A DNA stretch of 64,000 nucleotides from Parapedobacter tibetensis (GTDB lineage: Bacteria; Bacteroidota; Bacteroidia; Sphingobacteriales; Sphingobacteriaceae), in the NCBI RefSeq assembly GCF_024704835.1, contig NZ_JAMXBE010000014.1:62001-126000 (forward strand), written 5' to 3'. The notes under the pieces were generated by a model. It worked only from the letters and a program-made list of their open reading frames with translations. It did not search any database and was not told where the DNA came from. Position 1 is the first letter of the stretch. Every line of letters starts with the position of its first letter. The translations under genes and the position numbers were made by a program. Shown in pieces: positions 53,189 through 64,000 of the stretch.

Positions 53189-55306
53189 GTGAAAAAGCAG
53201 CATCCTATCTACCGCGGCCATATACCCTTCGTACGTTTCCTCTTGGCATTGGCTACGGGAATAGGAACGGCCTATGCGTTCGTGCCGCAACAGTCATTGT
53301 ATACCTTAGCTTGGGTAATACTGGTAACCGCTTTGGTAGCCTTCATGGGCATAGCATGCATTACACGGCTACAGCAATACCGATATTATGGGCCGCTGGG
53401 CTTTCTCATCCTATTGTCGCTGGCTTCCACAGGTTGGATACTGACATGGCAACCCCATCCACAGATAAACCAAATGCACTTCAGCCATTATGAATCCAAA
53501 GCGCTGGTTGGCTATGTGGCTGATGAACCGGTGAGAAGGGGAAGTCATGTGCGTTTCCCGCTGACCATTACGAAAGGGTACGACAAGAACGGCATCACCA
53601 ATATGTCGGGAGGCATTATGCTTACCGTGCATGTGGGTGACACCGTACTACCCATTGCTCTTGACTATGGTGATGAGCTTATCATCCCCGCCCAGTATAG
53701 GGTGGTACCACCACCCTACAACCCCGGTGAAATGGACTATAAAAGCTATTTGGCCAATAAAAATTTATGGCATCAGCTATATGTGCAGTCAGGAGAGATC
53801 CAAAAGATAGGAGCGGGTAGGGGCAATCCACTCGTTGGGTATGCGTTGGGCCTACGCCAGCGAATGGTTGCCAAATTTTCGCAGTATATACCTGATAAGG
53901 ATGCGCTTTCCATCGCCTCCACGTTGATTTTGGGTTACCGTGCAAGCATGAGCCAGGAACTGCTTCAGGCTTTTTCAACTACAGGAACGATCCATGTGTT
54001 GTGTGTATCAGGTATGCATGTGGTGATGGTGTTTTGGTTGTTGTCGAAATTATTGTGGTGGATGGACCGCGGAAAGAACCTTCGAGTAGTCAAATTCTTC
54101 GTTTTGCTAATGTGTGTATGGGGTTATGCGTTATTGACCGGATTTTCGCCTTCAGTACTGCGGGCCTCTATCATGATCAGTTTTGTCATGGCGGCTTCTG
54201 GTTTCAGCCAACAAGCAAGGATATACAATAGCATTGCGGCCTCCGCTTTTTTCCTATTGTTATACAATCCCAAATTCATTGCAGAGCTAGGGTTCCAGCT
54301 CTCTTATCTCGCCGTGTTGGGCATCGTGTTTCTGCTTCCCAAGCTGCAAGTAGCCTTTTCAGTAAACAATCGGTTAGCCAAACCAGTTTGCGATTATACC
54401 TTGTTGTCTATTTCTGCCCAGGCAGGTGCGGGGCCATTGGCGGCTTACTATTTCCACCAATTTCCCCTATATTTCCTCCCCGCTAATCTGTTTGTCGTCT
54501 TGCCTGCGAGCGGAATTATGTACTTGGGTTTTGCTTTGTTGCTGTTACCACCGGGGCAACTGGCATCTTGGATCGGGTATGTACTTGAAAAACTGATTGT
54601 ATTCACCAATGGGGTGCTAAGCCATATCGAACATTTGCCGATGGCCAGCATCAATGGAATTTGGCTGGATTGGTGGGAAGAAATATTGGCCTACGGGTTA
54701 ATCCTCACAATAACCCTCGCCACTGTCATGCGAAACAAAGGCTTAGTATACGGTACCTTAGGATGCTCGGCCTTACTGATATTGTCTTCCTTTTCGGGTG
54801 CATTCCGACGGTTGAACCAACAAGAGGTGGTCATTTTCAACATCCGCCGCGATATGGCTGTTGGTTTCATCAGTAGAAAGCAAGCGTGGATATATAGTAG
54901 TCGGCCTTCCATGGATGACCGGACTATCCAATATTCAGTATTGCCCAAACTGGAAGCCAGCGTGCCGGCATCGGATATTCATTTTATACAACAGGACAGC
55001 GTTTATGTTAACCCTGAAGTTTATATCAAGGAAGATGTACTCCAACTGGGCGACACACGATTAATGATCTATGATGGGAAGAAATCCTATGACGGACAAT
55101 TGGAAGTTGATATCTTATTGTTGCGCAATAACCCATGGATAACCCTTGAAAAGTTATCGGAAACCGTAACGTGCAAGCAATTGATACTGGATGAATCCAA
55201 TTACGACTCCACCATACAGCGTTTTCAATCGGAAGCCAATGCCATTGGATTACCAGCATATGTATTGAAGCACAATTTTGCGTATGTTTGGGGAGTGAAG
55301 AAGTAA
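53189..55306 (+). CDS. comEC: ComEC/Rec2 family DNA-uptake channel
   Basis: A 705-residue polytopic membrane protein starting at GTG 53189. An N-terminal hydrophobic DUF4131 region is followed by the competence domain (about 230-490) with SIASTLILGYRASMSQELLQAFSTTGTIHVLCVSGMHV, and LTGFSPSVLRASIMISFVMAA, hallmarks of the DNA channel. The C-terminal part (about 540-705) is only beta-rich and lacks the HxHxDH metal motif of the metallo-beta-lactamase domain that follows in Bacillus ComEC. So degradation of the non-transported strand is probably done elsewhere. It is preceded by an HhH outer-membrane gene and followed by PAP2. Confidence 0.88.
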   Translation: MKKQHPIYRGHIPFVRFLLALATGIGTAYAFVPQQSLYTLAWVILVTALVAFMGIACITRLQQYRYYGPLGFLILLSLASTGWILTWQPHPQINQMHFSHYESKALVGYVADEPVRRGSHVRFPLTITKGYDKNGITNMSGGIMLTVHVGDTVLPIALDYGDELIIPAQYRVVPPPYNPGEMDYKSYLANKNLWHQLYVQSGEIQKIGAGRGNPLVGYALGLRQRMVAKFSQYIPDKDALSIASTLILGYRASMSQELLQAFSTTGTIHVLCVSGMHVVMVFWLLSKLLWWMDRGKNLRVVKFFVLLMCVWGYALLTGFSPSVLRASIMISFVMAASGFSQQARIYNSIAASAFFLLLYNPKFIAELGFQLSYLAVLGIVFLLPKLQVAFSVNNRLAKPVCDYTLLSISAQAGAGPLAAYYFHQFPLYFLPANLFVVLPASGIMYLGFALLLLPPGQLASWIGYVLEKLIVFTNGVLSHIEHLPMASINGIWLDWWEEILAYGLILTITLATVMRNKGLVYGTLGCSALLILSSFSGAFRRLNQQEVVIFNIRRDMAVGFISRKQAWIYSSRPSMDDRTIQYSVLPKLEASVPASDIHFIQQDSVYVNPEVYIKEDVLQLGDTRLMIYDGKKSYDGQLEVDILLLRNNPWITLEKLSETVTCKQLILDESNYDSTIQRFQSEANAIGLPAYVLKHNFAYVWGVKK

Positions 55307-55339
55307 AACTTAACGATAAGAAATAGCAGTATACAAAGC

Positions 55340-56176
55340 ATGAAATCCATCGGCTACATTTTCCTATTAATCTTTTTCCCATTCTTCCTGTATGCTTCCG
55401 ATGAACGGCGCGACGATACAACGGCAGCGCTCCAAAGGAAAACTCCTGATGCTATCCGCTTTGCTGATGGCTTTGTACACACAGCCATATCACCCATCAG
55501 GTGGAAGGGGGGCGATTGGTTGAAAGCCGGTGGTGTTGTGGTAGGTACGGCGTTGGTGTCACTGGCCGATAAACCGGTACGGCGGTTTTGGCAAAATCGT
55601 GGCGGCGCGGTTTGGGACGGGGTTGAGCGGGCAGGTTTCCATTATGGTAAACCGTATGCGGCTTTCGCGATGACCGGTGGATTTTACTTGGCAGGGTTGG
55701 TATGTAAAAGTGAATGGGCCAAAGAAACGGGCCTTATTCTGGGAGTTGCTTATTTGACCAGCGGGCTTGTCCAGACGGGTATGAAAAGCATCGCGGGAAG
55801 GGCAAGACCGGCTACGGAAGTAGGCCCATGGCGGTTCGATCCCTTTTCGTCGGAAGCTGCTTACCATTCCTTCCCTTCGGGGCATATTCAGATTGCCTTA
55901 GTGAGTGCCATGGTGCTGGCCAGACGGGTAGAAAATCCGGTATTAAAAGTGATTTTTTATTCCACGGCCGGTGTGACAGCGGTAGGTCGCATGTATTCGG
56001 ATAGCCATTGGTTGTCGGATTTGGCCTTTGGGGCGGCGATTTCATGGTTTTGTACAGATGCGGTATTGAAGCGGATGGGGACTAATAAATACACCCATCC
56101 ATGGAAGAAAAAGCAATCCGTTGTTTGGAATTTTGTGCCTTCACCCCAAGGTATCGCTATTGTCGGGAAGTTTTGA
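55340..56176 (+). CDS. PAP2 family phosphatase
   Basis: A 278-residue exported or membrane-associated phosphatase. The three PAP2 signature blocks are present: KSIAGRARP (block 1), YHSFPSGHIQIA (block 2), and GRMYSDSHWLSDLAFG (block 3, with the catalytic His/Asp). An N-terminal leader ends near YASDE. Family members remove phosphate from lipids such as undecaprenyl-pyrophosphate or phosphatidic acid. It lies 33 bases after comEC on the same strand. The substrate is not evident. Confidence 0.88.
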   Translation: MKSIGYIFLLIFFPFFLYASDERRDDTTAALQRKTPDAIRFADGFVHTAISPIRWKGGDWLKAGGVVVGTALVSLADKPVRRFWQNRGGAVWDGVERAGFHYGKPYAAFAMTGGFYLAGLVCKSEWAKETGLILGVAYLTSGLVQTGMKSIAGRARPATEVGPWRFDPFSSEAAYHSFPSGHIQIALVSAMVLARRVENPVLKVIFYSTAGVTAVGRMYSDSHWLSDLAFGAAISWFCTDAVLKRMGTNKYTHPWKKKQSVVWNFVPSPQGIAIVGKF

Positions 56177-56224
56177 ATATGTTTTTATACCGGTGTTTAG
56201 ATTTTTGATGCCGATTCAAGCTTG

Positions 56225-58282
56225 TTAAACGGCTGATAAATGGGATGTACGATTGGTAGCTAATAGGCCATAGATAGCCTGTTGCGAATGCAAATCTTCG
56301 TTGTTGCGTACGGACACGTTACAGCAGTTTTCATCCAATACCACCGCAGCGGCGTCGTCCCTTAGCTGGAGATCGACCAGATTCTTGATTAACTGTTTGA
56401 TTTGAGGATCGTATACGGGGAAGCACACTTCTATCCGCCGGTAGATGTTCCGGTTCATCCAGTCAGCAGATCCCATGTAGATGTCCTCCTTTCCATTATT
56501 ATGGAAGATGAAGATGCGCCCATGTTCCAAGTACCTGCCAACAATCCGCCTCACTGATATGTTGTCGCTTAATCCCTTGACTCCAGGTCTTATCCGGCAT
56601 ATGCCTCGGATAATCAAATTGATTTCAACCCCATCCTGACTTGCTTCGTAGAGTTTCTTGATGAGGGCCTCTTCTTCAATGTTGTTCATTTTGATGGTAA
56701 TCCGGGCAGGCAGTCCTTTGCGGGAATGGCATATCTCCCCATTGATGAGCTGCATAAATTCGTCCATCATATTGAATGACGCGACAAGCAGGTGCCCGAA
56801 TGCGGTATGGTCATCCACCGTTCTCCGTTTCCGTTTTTGGAGGAATGAAAACAGGGTGTCAAGTTCCTCCAGCATGGGCTGATGGGCGGTTAAGAGCATA
56901 TGGTCGGTGTACACGTTTGCTGTGTTCTCATTAAAATTGCCTGTGGACAAGAGGCCCAACAACGGGTTCTCGTCGGTATCCCGCGTTACAAGTGCCACCT
57001 TGGCATGAACCTTCAATCCCGGAATACTATACAGGATATTGATGCCAGCCTCTTTCATGCGTTTGGCCCATTTGATGTTGTTGGCCTCATCAAAACGGGC
57101 CTTTAGCTCTACAAAAACGGTTACTGATTTCCCGTTTTTAGCGGCTGAGATAAGTGCATGGATGATACGAGATTGTTGTGCTACGCGATACATCGTGGTC
57201 TTTATCGCCTTGACATCTGGGGCTATGGCCGCTTCGTTGAAGAAACGAAGTACCGTATCATATGACTCATAAGGTGTATTGATGAATAAATCACGCTTTG
57301 CGACCTCGTCAAAAAGCGTCGTCCCACGTACCAGGGTATAAGGAATCGGAATTTGCTTGAGGTATTGAAGAGCGGTTTTCTTCGCCGGAAAATCAAAAAA
57401 ATCTTTGAGGTTGTGATAATTTCCTCCCGATATCTTGTTGCTTTTCCGTATGGAAAAAGAGCTTATCAGCGTGTCGAGAACTGATTTAGGCATGCCGGGC
57501 TCATAAAGCATACGTGTGGCCAAACCATAGTCGCGTTTGCTGATTTGGGCTTCAATGATTTCGGCCATGTCGTCCCCATATTCATCATCTAATTGGATGT
57601 CCGCATCCCGGGTTACTTTGAAACTGTAGGCGCCAGAGATGGATAGGTTTCCATCAAACAATCGGTCGATGAGAAGCTTGATGATGTCATCTATGAAAGC
57701 CACGTACTGCACACCATCGATATCTTTAGAAAAAAAACGAGGTATGGCCTCCGACGGTATATTGACAATGGCAATGTCTATTTGCCCGGTAAACATGACA
57801 GCAAGATACAACTGGTTGTTTTTTGGGAAAAAAGAACGTCGTCCATCAAGATGAGTGATTTCCAAATGGGCAGCTATGGTATGGTGGAAATACGGCTCGG
57901 CATGATCCATTAATTCGGCGGGAATGGGTGTATTATAGCAGACATGGATATTTTCCTGCAAAAGCCCAGGCAAAATTCCCTCGCACAATAAACGGCCGAA
58001 CGTTTCCTGTTGTTTTCCGATGGTTCGTTTGGCATCTTTCAGGACATTGCCATCATGTAAGTTATCTATGACAAGACCGTTCTTTTTGTTGAGTTTGCGG
58101 AACGCCATCAATAAAGGCATGCGCACGCGGTAAAACTCATCGAGATTGGATGAATAGATGGCAAGGAATTTCAGGCGTTCCAATAGCGGTACATAAGGTC
58201 TGGATGCTTCCATCAATACACGTTCGTTGAAGGATAGCCAGCTTAAATCCCGGTTAATAAAAAGAGGTACGTCTTGTTCCAT
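56225..58282 (-). CDS. ppk1: Polyphosphate kinase 1
   Basis: The start is placed at ATG 58282 (MEQDVPLFINRDLSWL), giving 685 residues; a longer frame upstream adds a stretch without similarity. It has the PPK1 domain order: N-terminal domain with RDLSWLSFNERVL and IYSSNLDEFYRVRMP, middle domain, then two PLD-like C-terminal domains. These carry the autophosphorylated-His region VHAKVALVTRD, NFNENTANVYTDHMLLT, and IYMGSADWMNRNIYRRIE. It catalyses reversible transfer of phosphate from ATP to polyphosphate. It is divergent from recQ. Confidence 0.95.
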   Translation of the reverse strand: MEQDVPLFINRDLSWLSFNERVLMEASRPYVPLLERLKFLAIYSSNLDEFYRVRMPLLMAFRKLNKKNGLVIDNLHDGNVLKDAKRTIGKQQETFGRLLCEGILPGLLQENIHVCYNTPIPAELMDHAEPYFHHTIAAHLEITHLDGRRSFFPKNNQLYLAVMFTGQIDIAIVNIPSEAIPRFFSKDIDGVQYVAFIDDIIKLLIDRLFDGNLSISGAYSFKVTRDADIQLDDEYGDDMAEIIEAQISKRDYGLATRMLYEPGMPKSVLDTLISSFSIRKSNKISGGNYHNLKDFFDFPAKKTALQYLKQIPIPYTLVRGTTLFDEVAKRDLFINTPYESYDTVLRFFNEAAIAPDVKAIKTTMYRVAQQSRIIHALISAAKNGKSVTVFVELKARFDEANNIKWAKRMKEAGINILYSIPGLKVHAKVALVTRDTDENPLLGLLSTGNFNENTANVYTDHMLLTAHQPMLEELDTLFSFLQKRKRRTVDDHTAFGHLLVASFNMMDEFMQLINGEICHSRKGLPARITIKMNNIEEEALIKKLYEASQDGVEINLIIRGICRIRPGVKGLSDNISVRRIVGRYLEHGRIFIFHNNGKEDIYMGSADWMNRNIYRRIEVCFPVYDPQIKQLIKNLVDLQLRDDAAAVVLDENCCNVSVRNNEDLHSQQAIYGLLATNRTSHLSAV

Positions 58283-58351
58283 TGTTCCGCTTTGACAATT
58301 AATTCCTGCCAATTTACATATATTTTTTCGATGGGAAAAGGAGTAGTGTAA

Positions 58352-58382
58352 TTGCATGACACCTTTTCGAAATGTAATTTTG
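58352..58382 (+). promoter_or_regulatory. Promoter of recQ
   Basis: TTG (58352-58354) is followed after 20 bases by TAATTTTG (58375-58382), a perfect TAnnTTTG. The expected start of transcription falls near 58389, so the ATG at 58411 is used rather than the TTG at 58390. Confidence 0.6.
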
Positions 58383-58410
58383 CGTATGTTTGATAGGTAG
58401 AAGTATAGGC

Positions 58411-60300
58411 ATGATGAATAATGTAGAAATCCTTCGTAAATACTGGAAACATGAGTCTTTTCGCCCTTTGCAAGAAGAAGTCATCCGGTCAGTATTGGAT
58501 GGGCATGATACGCTTGCGCTGATGCCCACGGGAGGAGGGAAATCCATTTGCTTCCAAGTGCCGGCCTTGGCAATGGAGGGCCTATGCATCGTGGTGACAC
58601 CCCTTATTGCCTTGATGAAAGATCAGGTGGAAAACCTCAGCGCAAAAGGCATTGAGGCCGTAGCCATCTTTTCGGGAATGAACAAGCGGGAAGTAGATAT
58701 CATGCTTGATAATTGCATCTACGGCCATATTAAATTCCTTTACCTCTCACCCGAGCGGCTTACTAATGAATTGGTGCAGGAACGAATTCGTTATATGAAG
58801 GTCAACCTCTTTGTCGTGGATGAGGCACATTGTATTTCGCAGTGGGGGTATGATTTTAGACCATCTTACCTCAATATCGTCGTATTGCGTACGCTGCATT
58901 CAAATATACCTTTCCTAGCGCTCACGGCCACAGCCACATCCAACGTTGTGGATGATATCCAAGTGAAGCTGGCTTTCACACAAAAGAACGTGTTACGCAA
59001 AAGTTTCTTTCGGGAAAATCTTGCTTATATGGCTTTTGAGGAAGAAGACAAGATGGGAAGGATGCTACGTGTCATCCGTAAGCTTGGGGGCAGTGGCATC
59101 GTGTATGTGCGCAATAGGAGGGAGACACAGGAAATAGCCCGTATCCTGTTGCATGAAGGGGTTTCGGCTGATTTCTACCATGCCGGATTGGAAACCCCCG
59201 AACGAGCACGTAAACAAAGCGCATGGAAAAAGAACAGTACCAAGGTCATCGTGGCGACCAATGCTTTTGGGATGGGTATCGATAAGCCCGATGTGCGCTT
59301 TGTCGTCCATTTGGATTTGCCTGATTCATTGGAAGCTTATTATCAAGAAGCTGGAAGAGCTGGGCGTGACGGTAAAAAAGCTTATGCTGTACTGTTACAT
59401 CATGAAAGCGACCGAATCCGATTGCGGAAAAATTTCGATCTCAGCTTTCCTTCCGTAGCATACATCAAACAGGTATACCAACAACTTGGTAATTATTTCC
59501 AATTGGCTTATGGGGCTGGAGGGAATTTGACCTTGGATTTTGATATTGGTGACTTTTGCAACCGGTATAAGTTTGATGCCATCAAAACAATCAGTGCATT
59601 GAAATTCCTTGAGCGGGATGGCTGGATTAGCGTCAGTGAAAACGTGTACTTGCCATCGCGCGTGAAGTTTGAAGTCAATTCACAAGACTTATATCGATTC
59701 CAGATCGAGCATGTAAGCCATGATACGTTTATCAAAACACTGCTTCGTAGTTATGGAGGGGCGTTTGACTATTTTATTCCTATCCGTGAGCAGGACCTGG
59801 CAAGGAAATTGGGCAAAAGCTATCGCCACATTGTCGACACGTTAGAATACCTTCAAAAGCTCGAAATCATCAGTTATATCCCACAGACCGACAGCCCACA
59901 ATTGCAGTTTTTGCGTCCTCGGATTGATGATAAACGTCTGCACATAGACCACCAATACATCGAGGAGCGAAAAGAAACCAAACGGGAGCAGCTAAAAGAA
60001 GTATTTGCTTATCTTGATATCCGTACATGCCGCAGTATGCAGTTGCTGGCCTATTTTGATGAAAAGCGGTCAAAACGTTGCGAAATATGCGACCTTTGCT
60101 TGAAAACAAATCAATCGGAGGATATAGCGGACAGTTTACTGGCTGAATTGGTAGCAGCTTTATCAGACGGTCCTTTGACCATCGATAAGCTCGTGATGGG
60201 TATGCAATCGGGTACGGAGGAGGCCCGCTTGGCGTTTATCCGTAGGCGATTGGATGAAGGTCGACTGAAAGTGAATGGAGATAAGTATTATTTGGGGTAG
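58411..60300 (+). CDS. recQ: RecQ family ATP-dependent DNA helicase
   Basis: A 629-residue helicase starting at ATG 58411. The Walker A motif MPTGGGKS (residues 38-45) and Walker B DEAH (137-140, followed by CISQWGYDFRPSY) define the first RecA-like domain. The second domain has VATNAFGMGIDKPDVRFVVHLDLP and the QEAGRAGRDG motif. The zinc-binding RecQ-C-terminal part has Cys residues in CEICDLC (from C557) plus CRSM, and a winged helix follows. No HRDC domain is seen at the end. It unwinds DNA 3' to 5' in repair. Confidence 0.94.
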   Translation: MMNNVEILRKYWKHESFRPLQEEVIRSVLDGHDTLALMPTGGGKSICFQVPALAMEGLCIVVTPLIALMKDQVENLSAKGIEAVAIFSGMNKREVDIMLDNCIYGHIKFLYLSPERLTNELVQERIRYMKVNLFVVDEAHCISQWGYDFRPSYLNIVVLRTLHSNIPFLALTATATSNVVDDIQVKLAFTQKNVLRKSFFRENLAYMAFEEEDKMGRMLRVIRKLGGSGIVYVRNRRETQEIARILLHEGVSADFYHAGLETPERARKQSAWKKNSTKVIVATNAFGMGIDKPDVRFVVHLDLPDSLEAYYQEAGRAGRDGKKAYAVLLHHESDRIRLRKNFDLSFPSVAYIKQVYQQLGNYFQLAYGAGGNLTLDFDIGDFCNRYKFDAIKTISALKFLERDGWISVSENVYLPSRVKFEVNSQDLYRFQIEHVSHDTFIKTLLRSYGGAFDYFIPIREQDLARKLGKSYRHIVDTLEYLQKLEIISYIPQTDSPQLQFLRPRIDDKRLHIDHQYIEERKETKREQLKEVFAYLDIRTCRSMQLLAYFDEKRSKRCEICDLCLKTNQSEDIADSLLAELVAALSDGPLTIDKLVMGMQSGTEEARLAFIRRRLDEGRLKVNGDKYYLG

Positions 60301-60332
60301 TTTGTTATGCATATCATTTTTAGTTACTTTTG
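60301..60332 (+). promoter_or_regulatory. Promoter of icd
   Basis: TTTG (60301-60304) is followed after 20 bases by TACTTTTG (60325-60332), both near consensus. It starts directly after the recQ stop codon. The untranslated leader would be about 50 bases. Confidence 0.65.
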
Positions 60333-60363
60333 TGGCCGCATTTGGGTCAACAGGCCTAGATAA

Positions 60364-62607
<2,244 letters not shown>

Positions 62608-62620
62608 GTAATTGTAAATA

Positions 62621-62654
62621 AACCTAACAGGTTTATGAAACCTGTTAGGTTTTT
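62621..62654. terminator. Rho-independent terminator / bidirectional hairpin after icd
   Basis: A perfect 14-base stem (AACCTAACAGGTTT / AAACCTGTTAGGTT) with a 3-base loop, then TTT. The same CCTAACAGGTTT-type stem is common as a repeated intergenic terminator in Bacteroidota. Confidence 0.85.
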
Positions 62655-62927
62655 AAGTTCTTTTACATCACTTCTTGTATTTGTCGTTCAACCCCACACC
62701 TTGCAAGATGAGATATTGGTTTTACTACAAACTCCTACGGATTTTTGAAGTATCATTTGATTCCTATGGGTATGCTTAGTGCAATGGTTATGCAGATGCA
62801 TAAAACGATGGGTTAGCCTTCCTCTTTTTACGATACTTAGCCATTCATGTCCTTTGGTATACCGTTGCTTTTGTTCACTGAGCAACGGTTTTCCGCGACG
62901 GACATTTATTACCTATCTTTACGGATA
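62655..62927. other. Non-coding spacer with two more dyad symmetries
   Basis: No convincing protein gene is seen. There is a 16-base near-palindrome TTATGCA-ga-TGCATAA at 62788-62803. A hairpin CCGTTGCT / AGCAACGG lies at 62862-62888, followed by TTTT, which could end a small transcript. A 65-codon minus-strand frame at 62688-62885 and an 18-residue basic minus-strand frame (62788-62844) have no support. A weak promoter (TTTT at 62889, TATCTTTA at 62914-62921) precedes the next gene. Confidence 0.45.
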
Positions 62928-64000
62928 ATGCGAATGCTTAAGGTTTTGCTTGTTATCATAGCCAGTTTTGGTTGCAAGGCTGTCCCCGCCGCGGTGGCAG
63001 ATGATACACTGCGGACCAGCCATATAGAAGGGCGTATTGTTATAAGCAAATCCGATGTGACATACACCGGCCAAGCCATGGGGCTGCCAGCGGAGGCAAA
63101 AGTGGCTCAGGGCCAGTATAAAACGTTACGGTGGTTTTCTTTCTCGTTGGTAAATGATCGGACTTCGGATGATACCTTATTCATGGTTAACAGTCGATAC
63201 GGACGTACACTAAATTATCTCTACAACCAAGCAGGGGAGTTGATGTATGCCGATACGACGGGTTCACAACACTATTCCCGATATCAATATTTCCCCGATT
63301 TTCCTTACATCAGCACGATTCCCTTGTCGCGTGACAGCACTTATCGCTTGTGGCTAGGAACAACAAATACAGCGCAGGGTAACATTCACCTGCTATCCGT
63401 GGGCGCCGTTTACGAATACATCTATCAAACCCGGAATAGGAATGGCCTTCAAATGTTGGTGAACACACTCGGTATCGGTTTTCTGTCGTTTATTTTCCTT
63501 TTTTTCTTGTTTTACGCTATTGTAGCAAAACAACGTGTATTTACGCTATACACCATATACCTCTTTGTGGCTTTGGTCTTCTGTTTTAGTCTAGAGAATG
63601 AATTTTTTGGCTATGCACAGAGTTTGGTAAATCAATTGTCATACCTGCGTTATTTCAATGAGACAGCCGTTGCTTGGATGTTTGTCTTTTACATTTTCTT
63701 TGCTGACGCGCTATTGGACATGAGTAAGCAGGACCGCATACTGAAGCACTTGCTCCGGTGGGTCATCTTGCTGCTTGGACTATACGGTCTATTCCAGATG
63801 TTTACCCAGTTGCTGGATGTTTCAGGACAAGTTATATCGCTGGCTGCATTTTCTTTCCGGATATTTTTCTTGCCGGTCTATGTGATTCTTCTGGTAATCA
63901 TTATCATTCGTATAAGAAGCCCCGTAAAACCATTTTTCCTTATTGCCAATGTGTTCTTGCTTTTTGGAGTGGTTGTTTCGGTTGCCATCGATTTCACCAT
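62928..64000 (+). CDS. 7TM-DISM type sensor protein (3' partial)
   Basis: The frame starts at ATG 62928 (MRMLKVLLVIIASFGCKAV) and stays open to the window end, 357 complete codons. A signal peptide is followed by a beta-rich extracellular domain (about 25-175; KTLRWFSFSLVNDRTSDDTL), as in 7TMR-DISMED2. About six to seven hydrophobic segments follow from residue 180 (IGFLSFIFLFFLFYAIV onward). This is the layout of 7TM receptors with diverse intracellular signalling modules; the cytoplasmic output domain lies beyond the window, often a histidine kinase. The codon after the first Met carries a second in-frame ATG at 62934. The ligand is unknown. Confidence 0.75.
   Translation, partial: MRMLKVLLVIIASFGCKAVPAAVADDTLRTSHIEGRIVISKSDVTYTGQAMGLPAEAKVAQGQYKTLRWFSFSLVNDRTSDDTLFMVNSRYGRTLNYLYNQAGELMYADTTGSQHYSRYQYFPDFPYISTIPLSRDSTYRLWLGTTNTAQGNIHLLSVGAVYEYIYQTRNRNGLQMLVNTLGIGFLSFIFLFFLFYAIVAKQRVFTLYTIYLFVALVFCFSLENEFFGYAQSLVNQLSYLRYFNETAVAWMFVFYIFFADALLDMSKQDRILKHLLRWVILLLGLYGLFQMFTQLLDVSGQVISLAAFSFRIFFLPVYVILLVIIIIRIRSPVKPFFLIANVFLLFGVVVSVAIDFT

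Noticed and set aside
58283-58357. N-terminal extension of PPK1
   Set aside because: The 25 extra residues are not PPK-like; the conserved RDLSWLSFNERVL segment follows directly after ATG 58282.
62788-62844. 18-residue basic minus-strand frame (MAKYRKKRKANPSFYASA)
   Set aside because: Very short, no ribosome site or promoter seen, and it includes one arm of a palindrome. Left as a remark only.
62688-62885. 65-codon minus-strand open frame in the icd-7TM spacer
   Set aside because: Composition is not protein-like, it covers a hairpin, and it has no recognisable domain or start signal.

Overview
The window looks like a chromosomal segment of a Sphingobacteriaceae-type bacterium (phylum Bacteroidota). 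This rests on the SusC/SusD pairs with STN-bearing SusC proteins, ECF sigma/FecR pairs, many TAnnTTTG-type (-7) promoter boxes, a CxxCH/DUF1553/DUF1501 cluster and a monomeric-type isocitrate dehydrogenase. A Parapedobacter- or Pedobacter-like genus is a guess from the gene mix. No tRNA, rRNA, CRISPR array, transposase or phage gene was recognised. Both end genes are cut by the window edges.

Layout. 1-5066: two tandem FAD-dependent oxidoreductases and a short CstA-family transporter. 5145-7736: a DUF6157 protein, a MATE exporter and a DinB-like protein; the last two carry the same palindrome upstream. 7868-12642 (minus strand): a ferric-siderophore uptake operon with a TonB receptor, two small membrane proteins and a PepSY membrane protein. 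13011-27950: polysaccharide utilization locus 1, with ECF sigma, FecR, SusC, SusD, a GH2 enzyme, two parallel beta-helix proteins and an SGNH esterase. 28042-37501: polysaccharide utilization locus 2, with ECF sigma, FecR, SusC, SusD and a BNR_4-GH105 fusion. 37528-40193 (minus): RidA, M19 dipeptidase and a D-threonine-aldolase/D-serine-dehydratase-like enzyme, probably a D-amino-acid operon. 40328-50117: a planctomycete-type cytochrome/DUF1553/DUF1501 cluster, a LacI regulator, a TIM-barrel isomerase and a Gfo/Idh/MocA oxidoreductase. 50264-64000: mostly housekeeping genes (PorQ-like protein, HhH outer-membrane protein, ComEC, PAP2, PPK1, RecQ, Icd and a partial 7TM sensor).

How the genes work together. 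Each utilization locus is a complete trans-envelope signalling and uptake set. SusC/SusD bind and import glycan, the SusC STN domain contacts the periplasmic part of FecR, and FecR controls the ECF sigma factor. The enzymes suggest a uronic-acid-containing glycan: a propeller of the type seen in lyases is fused to an unsaturated-uronyl hydrolase in locus 2, and a GH2, beta-helix proteins and an esterase occur in locus 1. The two loci share non-coding elements: a similar 30-bp block between sigma and FecR, and a hairpin of the same architecture between FecR and SusC.

Most interesting points: the paired FecR-SusC leader hairpins, the shared sigma-FecR spacer block, the shared TACACCYATGRGGTGTA-type operator in front of the MATE and DinB genes, the BNR_4-GH105 fusion, a likely frameshift at the GH2 3' end, and the HxC metal-site signature that points the D-TA-family enzyme towards D-serine dehydratase chemistry next to RidA.
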